The notes under the pieces were generated by a model. The model made no database searches. It was not told the DNA's origin and was given only the letters and a program-made list of their open reading frames with translations. Shown here in pieces: positions 1 to 12,505 of a DNA stretch of 13,959 bases. The translations under genes were made by a program, and so were the position numbers. Every line of letters starts with the position of its first letter. The stretch's first letter is position 1. The DNA is from an uncultured Aquimonas sp. (GTDB lineage: Bacteria > Pseudomonadota > Gammaproteobacteria > Xanthomonadales > Xanthomonadaceae): the NCBI GenBank assembly GCA_946481615.1, contig CAMLOR010000073.1, forward strand, positions 1-13,959, in the 5' to 3' direction.

Positions 1-550
1 ACTGCGACACCGCGGTGGAGCCGGTGGCGCGCAGCCAGACGTATTTCTCGCCGGTCATCCGGCGGATGCGATGGAAGATCGCCACGTCGAGCAGCTGCCC
101 GACGAGGAAGGCGGTGACCGAGCCTGCGATCGTCCACAGACCCTGGCCGAACACCGCCGCGAACGCGGCCTGATAGTCCGGCACGCCCTGCTCCTGCGCC
201 ACCGTCACCCACCAGCCGGCCGGCGCCAGCCCGATGGCGGCATAGGCGAACACGAAGCCGTACACGATCAGCCCGACGGCCAGCCACGAGATCAGCCGCA
301 CGCCGCGCTTGCCGTAGTACTCGTTGACGACGTCGGTCATCACGAACACCACGGGCCACAGCAGCGTGCCGGCGGTGAAACTGAGCGAGCCCGATTGCCC
401 GAACAGGTTCCACTCCATCGGCGCGATGCCCAGCGTGTCTTCCAGCGCGAAGATCTTCACGCCGATGAACTCCGCGAGGATGGCATTGGCGACGAAGAAC
501 GCGGCCAGCACGAGGAACAGTTTCTGCGGGCGGTCGAAGGCAAAGCTCAT
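1..550 (-). CDS. yhhQ: Queuosine precursor transporter (YhhQ/QueT-like, Vut_1 family), 3' end outside window
   Basis: This inner-membrane protein probably imports a queuosine precursor (preQ0/preQ1 or queuine), which feeds the Q modification of GUN-anticodon tRNAs. The visible N-terminal 183 residues begin MSFAFDRPQKLF and hold several hydrophobic spans at roughly 10-33, 55-75, 84-107 and 130-155. Between the second and third lies the family signature TDVVNEYYGKRGVR, and a polar QLLDVAIFHRIRR stretch follows the fourth. The ATG at 550 is preceded by GAGGA (560-564) at nine bases. Family members usually run a little over 200 residues, so only a short C-terminal part is missing beyond base 1. 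It starts 19 bp after the kinase stop on the same strand, so the two are probably co-transcribed. The family call is firm; which precursor it carries is not readable from the sequence. Confidence 0.9.
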   Translation of the reverse strand, partial: MSFAFDRPQKLFLVLAAFFVANAILAEFIGVKIFALEDTLGIAPMEWNLFGQSGSLSFTAGTLLWPVVFVMTDVVNEYYGKRGVRLISWLAVGLIVYGFVFAYAAIGLAPAGWWVTVAQEQGVPDYQAAFAAVFGQGLWTIAGSVTAFLVGQLLDVAIFHRIRRMTGEKYVWLRATGSTAVSQ

Positions 551-559
551 GCGGGTTCG

Positions 560-564
560 TCCTC
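560..564 (-). promoter_or_regulatory. Ribosome binding site of the queuosine transporter
   Basis: GAGGA on the minus strand lies nine bases before the ATG at 550, inside the 19-bp gap after the kinase stop. It supports this start and independent ribosome entry on a shared transcript. Confidence 0.6.
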
Positions 565-569
565 GAAAA

Positions 570-2759
<2,190 letters not shown>

Positions 2760-2804
2760 GCTTGGCGCGGCGGGGCCTTTGCGTGTCAGGATGGCCGGGC
2801 GAGT

Positions 2805-3395
2805 ATGAGCGAGACGCCGTCGATGTCCAGCCTCCCCGATCACGCTGCGCCGCCCCTGGTGGTGGCGCTGATCGGCCTGCCCGGCTCGGGCAAGACCGTG
2901 GTGGCGCGCGCGCTGGCCGAGGAATTCGGGCTGCAGCGCGTCTGCCGCGACGAAGTCCGCCAGGCGATGTTCCCGCAGTGCACCTACACCTACGCCGAAA
3001 AGCGCGCCGCCTTCCGCGCCGTGCTGCTGGCGGTGGAAGTGAACTGCATGCTCGGGCGCGGCAGCGTGATCGACGGCGTGACGTTCTCGCGCCGGCGCGA
3101 TCTCGAACGTCTCGACGCCACGCTGGCGCCGCACAAGGTCTCGCCGCTCGCCATCTTCCTGGACTGCCCGCCGGAAACCGCGCGCCTGCGCGTGCTCAAG
3201 GATCTGCAGACCGGCCGCCACCCGGCGGCCGACCGCACGCCGGAACTGGTCGACGAGATCATGGCGCGCTTCGAGCCGCCACCGCCGAGCTGCGTGGTGC
3301 TCGACGCGCGCCTGCGCGCCGAACTGCTGATGGAAGCCGCGCGCCAGGCCGTGCGTGCGCGCACCGGCCTGCCGGGCCGTCTCGTCGATCTGTGA
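2805..3395 (+). CDS. P-loop ATP-binding protein, AAA_33-type small-molecule or nucleic-acid kinase
   Basis: This is a 196-residue soluble protein of the broad AAA_33 / predicted-kinase group, which includes zeta-toxin, polynucleotide-kinase and chloramphenicol-phosphotransferase relatives. The Walker A loop GLPGSGKT sits at 24-31. A CRDEVRQAMF segment (47-56) occupies the place where these kinases bind substrate. SVIDGVTF (87-94) and LAIFLDCPPETARLR (115-129) give the hydrophobic strands, and a DEIMARFEPPPP segment (140-151) is typical of the family C terminus. The substrate cannot be told from sequence. The start at 2805 is chosen over the in-frame ATG at 2823, but neither has a strong ribosome site. 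It is divergent from the membrane kinase with 45 bp between starts. It ends directly against the stop of the convergent DUF4442 gene. Confidence 0.8.
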   Translation: MSETPSMSSLPDHAAPPLVVALIGLPGSGKTVVARALAEEFGLQRVCRDEVRQAMFPQCTYTYAEKRAAFRAVLLAVEVNCMLGRGSVIDGVTFSRRRDLERLDATLAPHKVSPLAIFLDCPPETARLRVLKDLQTGRHPAADRTPELVDEIMARFEPPPPSCVVLDARLRAELLMEAARQAVRARTGLPGRLVDL

Positions 3396-3848
3396 TCAGC
3401 GGTCGCGCTTGCGCCGCACGTAGAGCTGCTTGCGCACCTTCGCGACCACCTCGCCGCCGGCCGTCTTCACATCGGTCTCGAACCAGCGCAGATGCTTCTC
3501 GCCGTTCGCGGTGGCGGCGCGCAGTTCCTCGAGCATCGCGTCGGTGACTTCGAACTGCGCGAACACGTCCTCGCGCCCCGGCGCCACGAAATCGATCGCG
3601 CCGGCCTTGTCCCACACGATGTAATCGCGCCCCAGGCAGTGCATCACCATGATCATCCAGAACGGATCGGTCATGGAGAACAGACTGCCGCCGAAATGGG
3701 TGCGCACGTAGTTGCGGTTGTACCAGTGCAGGCCGAGCTTCACCTTCGCGTGGCGGTAGTCGTCGTCGAAGCGCAGCACCCTGATGCCGGCGAAGCGGAA
3801 CGGGGGCCAGAGGTTGAGGAGGAGCCTGAGTTTGGAGGCGGAGGTCAT
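3396..3848 (-). CDS. DUF4442 hot-dog-fold protein (thioesterase-like)
   Basis: This is a 150-residue protein of the DUF4442 / YiiD C-terminal type, related in fold to acyl-CoA thioesterases. The recognisable core runs from HWYNRNYVRTHFGGSLFSMT (41-60) through a hydrophobic helix DPFWMIMVMHCLG to the strand YIVWDKAGAIDF. A charged strand pair near the C terminus, KHLRWFETDVK then EVVAKVRKQLYVR, completes the usual hot-dog pattern. No catalytic residue is certain, so thioester hydrolysis is an inference from fold. The start ATG at 3848 shares its A with the last base of the stop of the upstream thioredoxin gene (TGATG), so translation is probably coupled. The stop TGA (3398-3396) is immediately next to the stop of the convergent P-loop gene. 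Confidence 0.82.
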   Translation of the reverse strand: MTSASKLRLLLNLWPPFRFAGIRVLRFDDDYRHAKVKLGLHWYNRNYVRTHFGGSLFSMTDPFWMIMVMHCLGRDYIVWDKAGAIDFVAPGREDVFAQFEVTDAMLEELRAATANGEKHLRWFETDVKTAGGEVVAKVRKQLYVRRKRDR

Positions 3849-4720
3849 CAGAACAGCAGCGACGACATCTTGCGGCGGTAGGCGCTCACCAGATCCGCGT
3901 CCTCGATGATGTTGAAGGCGTCGATCAGCGCCTTGCGCGGCGTGCCGTCCTGCCAGGCGCGATCCTGGCGCAGCATCTCGAGGAACTGCTGCAGGGCGGC
4001 TTCGGATTCGCCCGCCAGCAGATGGTGGGCGCCGAGCTGGTGGCGGGCGCGCAGGTCGGCCGGATCGGCGGCGATGCGGCGCGCGAGTTCCTCGCGCGGC
4101 GGGGCTTCCTTGAGCAGCGTGGAGAAGCCGAGCGCGGCGCGGGCGGACTTGGCGCGGTCGTCGGTGGCGAGGTTGGCGGGCAGGGTGTCGAGCAGGCGGC
4201 CGGCCTCGTCGGCTTCGCCGATGCGCGAAAGCGCCAGCGCGAGGTCGAGTTGCAGTTCGGGTTTGTCGGGTTGGGCGGCCAGCGCCGCGCGCAGGTCGGC
4301 GACGACTTCGTGCGGGTCGCGCGGCGGCGGTGCGATTTCCTCGACTTCGTCGTTCGCGGCGGCCTCGCGCGGCGCGATGCCGTGGTGCGCGAGGAACTGC
4401 CGCAGCTGGCCCTCGGGCAGCACGCCGGGGAAGCCGTCGACGAGTTGCCCGTCTTTCACCAGCATCACCGTGGGCACCGAGCGGATCTGGAAATAGCCGG
4501 CGAGTTGCTGCTCCTTGTCGACATCGACCTTGGCCAGCAGGAAGCCGCCGTTGAACTCGCCGGCGAGTTTTTCGAGGATCGGGCCGAGCGTCTTGCAGGG
4601 GCCGCACCAGGTCGCCCAGAAGTCCACCAGCACCGGCGTTTCGAGCGAGCGGTCGAGCACGTCGCGCTGGAAATCGGCGGCGGTGACATCGAAGACATGG
4701 GCGGAAGCGGTGTCGGGCAT
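3848..4720 (-). CDS. cnoX: Thioredoxin-TPR co-chaperone of the CnoX/YbbN family
   Basis: This is a 290-residue cytoplasmic protein. A thioredoxin domain spans about 8-112, with the active site WCGPC at 38-42 (Cys39, Cys42) after VLVDFWAT, and the cis-proline in RSVPT at P83. A linker rich in Glu and Pro (about 118-135) leads to an all-helical TPR-like region (about 136-290), including AQPDKPELQLDLALAL and a repeat around ADLRARHQLGAHHLLAGESEAA. This is the CnoX (YbbN) architecture, a holdase that protects proteins from oxidation and hands them to GroEL/GroES or DnaK. E. coli CnoX lacks the CxxC pair, whereas this protein keeps a full CGPC, as in Caulobacter CnoX, so it may also reduce disulfides. 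The start at 4720 is set by AAGGA six bases upstream; the open frame beyond it does not look coding. Confidence 0.9.
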   Translation of the reverse strand: MPDTASAHVFDVTAADFQRDVLDRSLETPVLVDFWATWCGPCKTLGPILEKLAGEFNGGFLLAKVDVDKEQQLAGYFQIRSVPTVMLVKDGQLVDGFPGVLPEGQLRQFLAHHGIAPREAAANDEVEEIAPPPRDPHEVVADLRAALAAQPDKPELQLDLALALSRIGEADEAGRLLDTLPANLATDDRAKSARAALGFSTLLKEAPPREELARRIAADPADLRARHQLGAHHLLAGESEAALQQFLEMLRQDRAWQDGTPRKALIDAFNIIEDADLVSAYRRKMSSLLF

Positions 4721-4726
4721 GGGCGA

Positions 4727-4731
4727 TCCTT
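4727..4731 (-). promoter_or_regulatory. Ribosome binding site that fixes the cnoX start
   Basis: AAGGA on the minus strand lies six bases before the ATG at 4720. It favours this start over the longer open frame that begins at 4813 and lacks family similarity in its extra 31 residues. Confidence 0.65.
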
Positions 4732-4794
4732 GGAAGTCCTGCCCGAAATGATGCCATCGCGCGCCGATCACAAGGCGCGTGCCATGATCGCGGC

Positions 4795-5430
4795 ATGATC
4801 GATCGGACGACACGATGGCTTGCGGCAGGCTACGTCGCAGGCTTGGCCTTCGTGGTCGCGCTGCTGATTGCAGGCTCGAACGTCGAGGGCTACGACCACG
4901 CCCGCCATTCGGTGGGCGTGCTCGGCAGCGGGCGTTCGCCGGAGGCCTTCGCGTTCCGGGCCGTGGGCTTCGTGGTGCCGGGCGTGATGCTCATGGCGTT
5001 CGGGCTGGCGTTGCGGCGGCGCCTGCGTCTGGACGGTGCCGGTGCCGTGGCGCGCATCGGCGCGGATCTGCAGGCGATCTCGGGCCTGGCCTTCTGGCTC
5101 CAGGCGGCGTTCGGTCTCGACCTGGCGAACCCCGACGAGGCCGCCACGCAAGGCCACGTGGTCGCGCACGGCGTCGCGCTGCTGGCCGCGTGGGCCGCGA
5201 TGGTGGCGTTCGCGGCGGGCTTGCGCCGCCTGCCGCGCTGGCGGCCGCTGGCCATCGCCGGCGCGTTGGGCGCGGTGGCGCTCGCAGGCCTGCTGGCCTG
5301 GCCGCCGCATCTGTGGCTGCCGGGTTGGGCCGGTGCGTCGGGCGCGTCGCAGCGGCTCGCGCTGGCGGTGTACTTCGCCGTCCCCGCGTTCGCCGCCGCG
5401 CTGGCGCTGCGGCGTCAACCGCCCTTGTAG
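4795..5430 (+). CDS. DUF998-like six-helix membrane protein
   Basis: This is a 211-residue integral membrane protein of unknown function. Six hydrophobic spans can be read at about 8-27, 54-73, 90-109, 121-142, 151-169 and 186-206. The loop after the first span, [20 protein letters not shown] (33-52), matches the H-x-S-x-x-x-L-G-S pattern I associate with the DUF998 family. An arginine-rich turn (RRRLRLD) follows the second span, which suggests a cytoplasmic loop there. No catalytic residue is evident. The ATG at 4795 is 74 bp from the divergent cnoX start, and CATGAT (4783-4788) just ahead could be a -10 giving a nearly leaderless message. The 3' end overlaps the convergent amidohydrolase gene by 16 bp. 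Confidence 0.75.
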   Translation: MIDRTTRWLAAGYVAGLAFVVALLIAGSNVEGYDHARHSVGVLGSGRSPEAFAFRAVGFVVPGVMLMAFGLALRRRLRLDGAGAVARIGADLQAISGLAFWLQAAFGLDLANPDEAATQGHVVAHGVALLAAWAAMVAFAAGLRRLPRWRPLAIAGALGAVALAGLLAWPPHLWLPGWAGASGASQRLALAVYFAVPAFAAALALRRQPPL

Positions 5431-6704
5431 ACCACGCCGTCCTTCATCACGAAGACGACATCCTTCACCGCGCCGATGTCCTGCAGCGGATCGGCCGCCA
5501 GCGCCACGATGTCGGCGCGCTTGCCCGCTTCGATCACGCCCTGGTCGTCCACGCCCAGCACCTCGGCGGCGCGGATCGTGGCGGCCTGGAAGGCGGCGCC
5601 GGCCGGCATGCCGGCTTCGATCATGTAGACGAATTCCTGCGCGTTGTCGCCGTGCGGGCCGACGCCCATGTCGGTGCCGAAGCCGATCTTCACGCCGGCC
5701 TTGTACGCGGCCGCGAAGGTGCCCTGGATCTGCGCGCCGATGCGCGCGGCCTTGGCGCGCACCACCTCGGGGAAATAGCCGTCGATCTTCGCCTTCTCGG
5801 CCACGAACTTGCCGGCCGAGATCGTCGGCACGTACCAGGTGCCCTTCTGCTTCATCAGCCGGAAGATTTCCTCGTCGGCATAGGTGCCGTGCTCGATGCT
5901 GGTGACGCCGGCCAGCACGGCGCGGCGGATGCCTTCCTTGCCGTGCGCGTGGGCGGCCACCTTGTAGCCGTAGTCGCGCGCCGCCTCGATGACGGCGGCC
6001 ACTTCGTCCTGCGTGAACTGCGGCGCGTCGCCCGACTTCGCGTAGCTCAGCACGCCGCCGGTGGCGGTGATCTTGATGACGTCGGAGCCGTCCTTGTAGC
6101 GCTGGCGCACCGCCTGGCGGGCCTCGTCGGGCGAATTCACGACGCCCTCGGTCGGCCCCGGCGGCCCGATCAGATGGGCGAGTCGGGCGTTGTAGCCGTT
6201 CGAGGGATCACCGTGCCCGCCGGTGGTGGCGATGCTCTTGCCCGCCGCGAAGATGCGCGGACCCTTGATCTGTCCCTGGTTGACGGCGTCGCGCAGGGCA
6301 AGGATCACCTCGCCGCCCAGGTCGCGGACGCTGGTGAAGCCCGCCATCAGCGTCTTTTCCGCGTAACCGACGGCGCGGAAGGCGTAATGTTCGGGGTTCA
6401 TGCGGAAACCTTCCGAGTACGAATTCGGATTCGACTGGCCCGACAGATGCACGTGCAGGTCGGTCCATCCCGGCGAACACCACTTCAGCGTGCGCGCGGC
6501 GTACGGCGCCTCGCCTCCGGAAGGCGGCACCTCGGTACCAGCCTTCACGCTAGCGATCTTGCCCTCGCGCACCTCGATCACATGCGGCCCCGCATTCTTG
6601 CCGGCGCGCGCGTCGAACAACTGCTCGCAGGACAGATATTCCACACCCGCGGCGTGGGCGGGCAGGGCAGCGGTCAAAGCAAGGGCGAGCAGCGTGCGGC
6701 GCAT
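5415..6704 (-). CDS. Exported metal-dependent amidohydrolase (imidazolonepropionase / Xaa-Pro dipeptidase-like group)
   Basis: This is a 429-residue secreted member of the amidohydrolase superfamily. A signal peptide, [18 protein letters not shown], ends near residue 18. The metal site can be followed through the barrel: DLHVH (H84, H86), the candidate carboxylated lysine K211 in [10 protein letters not shown]252 in AAHAHG, H272 in IEHG and D345 in [14 protein letters not shown] segment near 395-402 closes the small beta domain. Related bacterial enzymes, such as the Caulobacter Cc2672/Cc3125 group, cleave dipeptides or act as carboxypeptidases, so peptide recycling in the periplasm is plausible. 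The exact substrate is not. The ATG at 6704 is chosen because it begins the signal peptide; the frame stays open far upstream only as an antisense shadow of leuS. Confidence 0.9.
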   Translation of the reverse strand: MRRTLLALALTAALPAHAAGVEYLSCEQLFDARAGKNAGPHVIEVREGKIASVKAGTEVPPSGGEAPYAARTLKWCSPGWTDLHVHLSGQSNPNSYSEGFRMNPEHYAFRAVGYAEKTLMAGFTSVRDLGGEVILALRDAVNQGQIKGPRIFAAGKSIATTGGHGDPSNGYNARLAHLIGPPGPTEGVVNSPDEARQAVRQRYKDGSDVIKITATGGVLSYAKSGDAPQFTQDEVAAVIEAARDYGYKVAAHAHGKEGIRRAVLAGVTSIEHGTYADEEIFRLMKQKGTWYVPTISAGKFVAEKAKIDGYFPEVVRAKAARIGAQIQGTFAAAYKAGVKIGFGTDMGVGPHGDNAQEFVYMIEAGMPAGAAFQAATIRAAEVLGVDDQGVIEAGKRADIVALAADPLQDIGAVKDVVFVMKDGVVYKGG

Positions 6705-6730
6705 GGGCGGTCTCGACAGGGAAAGCCGCG

Positions 6731-6736
6731 ATGCTA
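6731..6736 (-). promoter_or_regulatory. Possible -10 element of the amidohydrolase gene
   Basis: TAGCAT on the minus strand matches four of six positions of the sigma-70 -10 consensus and ends 26 bases before the ATG at 6704. No good -35 is visible in the GC-rich sequence behind it, so this is a weak call. Confidence 0.25.
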
Positions 6737-6737
6737 A

Positions 6738-9767
<3,030 letters not shown>

Positions 9768-9771
9768 AGAC

Positions 9772-10260
9772 ATGGCGACGAGGCTCCTTCTGGCGGCGCT
9801 GCTTCTCTCGTGCCTGAGTGGCTGCGGCTTCCAGCTGCGGCAGGACATCACGCTGCCGGCGAACCTCGCCACGGTGCGCGTGGACGTCGCCGACACCTAC
9901 AGCCCGCTGCAGCGCAATCTCGAACAGGCAATGCGGCGCGCCGGCGCCGCCGTTTCGTCCGCGCCCGAAGGCGTGGCCGTGCTGCGCGTGTTCGCCAACC
10001 GCCTCGACCGCCTGCCGCTGTCGGTGGGCGACACCGGCCGCGTGCAGGAATACCTGCTCAAGTACGAAGTCGAGTTCGAACTCGTGGACTCGGCCGGCAG
10101 CACCGTGTTGCCGCGCCAGAACGTGGTGCTCGAGCGCGACTACAACTTCGACACGCAGCAGGCCATCGGTACGGCCGGCGAGGAAGAAGTCGTCAAGGCC
10201 GAACTCGAGCGCGACATGGTGCAGGCCATCCTGCGCCGCATCGAAGCGGCGACGCGCTGA
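9772..10260 (+). CDS. lptE: LPS-assembly lipoprotein LptE
   Basis: This 162-residue outer-membrane lipoprotein plugs the LptD barrel and helps insert lipopolysaccharide into the outer leaflet. The signal [14 protein letters not shown] ends in the lipobox LSGC, with the lipidated cysteine at C18, followed by GFQLR as in the family (formerly RlpB). The mature part carries the usual beta strands, for example [16 protein letters not shown], and a C-terminal helix, [17 protein letters not shown]. Length is normal. The ATG is four bases after the leuS stop, and holA follows after six, so translation is probably coupled along a leuS-lptE-holA message, the same order as in E. coli. Confidence 0.95.
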   Translation: MATRLLLAALLLSCLSGCGFQLRQDITLPANLATVRVDVADTYSPLQRNLEQAMRRAGAAVSSAPEGVAVLRVFANRLDRLPLSVGDTGRVQEYLLKYEVEFELVDSAGSTVLPRQNVVLERDYNFDTQQAIGTAGEEEVVKAELERDMVQAILRRIEAATR

Positions 10261-10266
10261 CCCGCG

Positions 10267-11283
10267 ATGCCGCTGCGCGAAGCCCAGTTCGAACAGCAAC
10301 TGGCGGGCGGGCAGCTGGCGGCGTCGTATCTGATCGCTAGCGGCGAGCCGCTGCTGCTGCTCGAAGCCGCCGACGCCTTGCGCACCAAGGCGCGCGAACT
10401 CGGTTACACCGAACGCGAGGTCTTCGAGGCCGACAACCGCTTCGACTGGGGCACGCTGGAAGCCGGCTTCGCGTCGATGTCGCTGTTCGCTTCGCGCCGC
10501 GTGATCGAGGTGCGTCTGCCGACCGGCAAACCCGGCAAGGAAGGCGGGGAAATCCTAGAGAAATTCGCGAAGGATCCCGCACCGGACGTGCTGCTGCTCG
10601 TCACCGCCGCGGAGTGGAGCAACAAGCACGACGCCGCCTGGAGCCGCGCCATCGACCGGCACGGCGCGATGCTGGTGCTGTGGCCGGTGAAGCCGAACGA
10701 GTTGCCGCAATGGATCGCGCGCCGGCTGAAAACGCGCGGACTCACCGCCCCGCCCGACGCCGCGCAGATGCTCGCCGAGCGTGTCGAAGGCAATCTGCTG
10801 GCGGCCGCGCAGGAAGTCGACAAGCTCGCCCTGCTCAAGGGCAAGGGCTCCATCGACGCCGAGGAAATGGAAGCCCTGGTTGCCGACAGCGCACGCTACG
10901 ACGTCTTCCGCCTCACCGACACCGCGCTCGCGGGCGACGCGCCGAAGGCACTGCACATGCTGGCCGGCCTGCGCGGCGAGGGCGAGGCCGTGGTGCCGAT
11001 GCTCTCGTGGATCACCTCGCAGGTGCAGGCGCTGGCGCTGCTGTCCGCCGTGCAGGAAAGCGGCGGCAACCTGGCGCAGGCCTTCAACCAGGCGCGCGTC
11101 TGGGATTCCAAGCAGCCGCTGTTCCGCCGCGCGCTGCAGCGCGGCAGCGCCGCGCATTTCGAGAAACTCCTCTCCGACTGCGCCCGCATCGACCGCATCA
11201 GCAAGGGCCGTCTCGCCGGCGACGCCTGGCGCGAACTCGAACGCGTGATCGTCGGCATCGGCGCGCCGCGCGCGCTGCGGTGA
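10267..11283 (+). CDS. holA: DNA polymerase III subunit delta
   Basis: The delta subunit of the clamp-loader complex opens the beta sliding clamp so that it can be loaded onto primed DNA. The 338-residue protein has the normal length and the family marks. These are an N-terminal YLIASGEPLLLLEAADALR, the SMSLFASRRVIEVRLPTG stretch whose LF residues lie in the clamp-contacting region of E. coli delta, GNLLAAAQEVDKLALL in the middle domain, and the collar-domain segment RVWDSKQPLFRRAL near the C terminus. As expected for delta, no Walker A loop is present. It begins six bases after lptE. A 61-bp gap with a small stem (11288-11292 with 11300-11304) separates it from nadD. Confidence 0.96.
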   Translation: MPLREAQFEQQLAGGQLAASYLIASGEPLLLLEAADALRTKARELGYTEREVFEADNRFDWGTLEAGFASMSLFASRRVIEVRLPTGKPGKEGGEILEKFAKDPAPDVLLLVTAAEWSNKHDAAWSRAIDRHGAMLVLWPVKPNELPQWIARRLKTRGLTAPPDAAQMLAERVEGNLLAAAQEVDKLALLKGKGSIDAEEMEALVADSARYDVFRLTDTALAGDAPKALHMLAGLRGEGEAVVPMLSWITSQVQALALLSAVQESGGNLAQAFNQARVWDSKQPLFRRALQRGSAAHFEKLLSDCARIDRISKGRLAGDAWRELERVIVGIGAPRALR

Positions 11284-11344
11284 ACGAGCCGCGCGATATG
11301 CGGCGCGACGGCACGGATCGGATGAGCGTGCGAGGCCGGCGGCG

Positions 11345-11986
11345 GTGACGCGCATCCATCTCAACTACGGCGGCACCTTCGACCCGGTGCACCGCGGGCA
11401 CCTCGAGGTGGCGCGCTCGGCCGCCGAGCAATTGGGCGATGTCGTGCATCTGGTGCCGGCGGGCGATCCGCCGCATCGTGCGCGTCCGCGCCTCGACGGT
11501 GCGCGGCGTGCCTTGCTGCTCGACGTGGCCGTGGCGGGCGATCCGCTGCTCGCGGTCGATCGGCGCGAAGTCCTGCGCGGCGGCGCCACCTACACGATCG
11601 ACACCTTGCGCGAGCTGCGCGACGAGCTAGGCGCCGTGCAGCCGATCGCCGCGCTGATCGGCGCCGACGCCTTCCGTCAGCTCGCGACGTGGCGCGAATG
11701 GCGGACCTTGTTCGAACTCGCGCATCTCGTCGCGCTGACGCGGCCGGCGCACGATCTCGACGGCCTGCCGGACGAGCTGGCGAGCGAACTCGGCGGGCGC
11801 TGGACCGACGACGTGGGCGCCTTGCGGGCTTCCCCGGCGGGCCGCGTGCTGGCATTGCAGGTGCCGTCCTGGCCGATTTCCTCCACCGCGGTGCGCGCGG
11901 CGCTGGCCGCCGGGCAGCCGGTGGATGAATGGGTGCCGGCGCCGGTCGCGGACTACATCGCAGAACACGGGCTCTACCGCGCCTGA
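11345..11986 (+). CDS. nadD: Nicotinate-nucleotide adenylyltransferase
   Basis: NadD joins ATP and nicotinate mononucleotide to give deamido-NAD, the penultimate step of NAD synthesis. The 213-residue protein shows the nucleotidyltransferase signature [11 protein letters not shown] (9-19), with the HxGH histidines H16 and H19. It also has LIGADAF (104-110) and WREW (116-119) from the mononucleotide site, and ISSTAVR (178-184), the C-terminal phosphate-binding motif. The end, [16 protein letters not shown], is typical. The start is GTG at 11345: no in-frame ATG fits upstream, and GAGG lies about nine bases before it. The gene follows holA by 61 bp, an order shared with E. coli. Confidence 0.96.
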   Translation: MTRIHLNYGGTFDPVHRGHLEVARSAAEQLGDVVHLVPAGDPPHRARPRLDGARRALLLDVAVAGDPLLAVDRREVLRGGATYTIDTLRELRDELGAVQPIAALIGADAFRQLATWREWRTLFELAHLVALTRPAHDLDGLPDELASELGGRWTDDVGALRASPAGRVLALQVPSWPISSTAVRAALAAGQPVDEWVPAPVADYIAEHGLYRA

Positions 11987-11989
11987 CGC

Positions 11990-12019
11990 TTGCGGGGCGC
12001 GAGAAAGTGCGCCCATACT
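11990..12019 (+). promoter_or_regulatory. Possible internal promoter ahead of rsfS
   Basis: TTGCGG (11990-11995) and CATACT (12014-12019) are separated by 18 bases, with three and four matches to the sigma-70 -35 and -10 boxes. They lie in the 86-bp nadD-rsfS gap, the largest in the plus-strand run, and could give rsfS-rlmH-maf-rng separate transcription. The call rests on weak consensus matches. Confidence 0.3.
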
Positions 12020-12072
12020 GGCCCCGGCGATGGCGCGCCGCGCCGTGCCCCGACAAGAGAGGTCATCCACGC

Positions 12073-12489
12073 TTGGCACCCCGCCCTGCAGTTACCGCCC
12101 GCAAAGCCAACCCGCCCGTCCCCGCTCCCGACCTGCGCCAGCAGGTGCATGCCGCCCTCGAGGAGCTCAAGGCCCGCGATGTCCGCGAGATCGACGTCCG
12201 AGGCAAGACCGGCATCACCGACTACATGGTGATCGCCTCCGGCACCTCCACCCGCCACGTGAAATCCATCGCCGACGAGGTGATGAAGTACGCCAAGCGC
12301 ATCGGCAACGCGCCGATCGGCGTGGAAGGCGAGCGCGAGGCCGAGTGGGTGCTGGTCGACCTCGGCGATGTCATCGTCCACGTCATGCTGCCGCGCGTGC
12401 GCGAGATCTATGCGCTCGAGCGTCTGTGGACGGTGGGCGACGACGCGCCGCCGGATGCGGCCGACGCGCCGGAAGACGTCGCGCACTGA
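12073..12489 (+). CDS. rsfS: Ribosomal silencing factor RsfS
   Basis: RsfS (Iojap family) binds protein uL14 on the 50S subunit and blocks joining of subunits when nutrients are scarce. The 138-residue product has the full conserved core from [18 protein letters not shown] through [49 protein letters not shown] and YALERLW. A short tail rich in Asp and Ala follows. No ATG or GTG fits between the end of nadD and the core. I therefore take TTG at 12073, with AGAGG ten bases upstream (12058-12062). A longer open frame from 11929 would overlap nadD and has no family match. The stop is 16 bases before rlmH, an rsfS-rlmH order also seen in E. coli. Confidence 0.93.
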   Translation: MAPRPAVTARKANPPVPAPDLRQQVHAALEELKARDVREIDVRGKTGITDYMVIASGTSTRHVKSIADEVMKYAKRIGNAPIGVEGEREAEWVLVDLGDVIVHVMLPRVREIYALERLWTVGDDAPPDAADAPEDVAH

Positions 12490-12505
12490 GCGCGGCGGCT
12501 GAGCG

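Noticed and set aside
2760..3221. A 154-residue N-terminal extension of the Ser/Thr kinase.
   Set aside because: It is antisense to the P-loop kinase gene, rich in His/Arg/Ala and without family similarity. The kinase N terminus is complete from 2759.
2805..3395. The P-loop protein as a zeta-type toxin of a toxin-antitoxin pair.
   Set aside because: There is no small antitoxin gene next to it, and the motifs fit the wider AAA_33 kinase group without toxin-specific features that I can see.
4783..4801. Direct repeat CATGATCG separated by three bases just before and over the DUF998 start, possibly an operator.
   Set aside because: The second copy overlaps the start codon, and eight bases in this base composition can recur by chance. 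There is no further symmetry to support a binding site.
11288..11304. Small stem in the holA-nadD gap as a terminator.
   Set aside because: The stem is only five base pairs and is not followed by a T-run, and the genes on both sides are normally co-transcribed.
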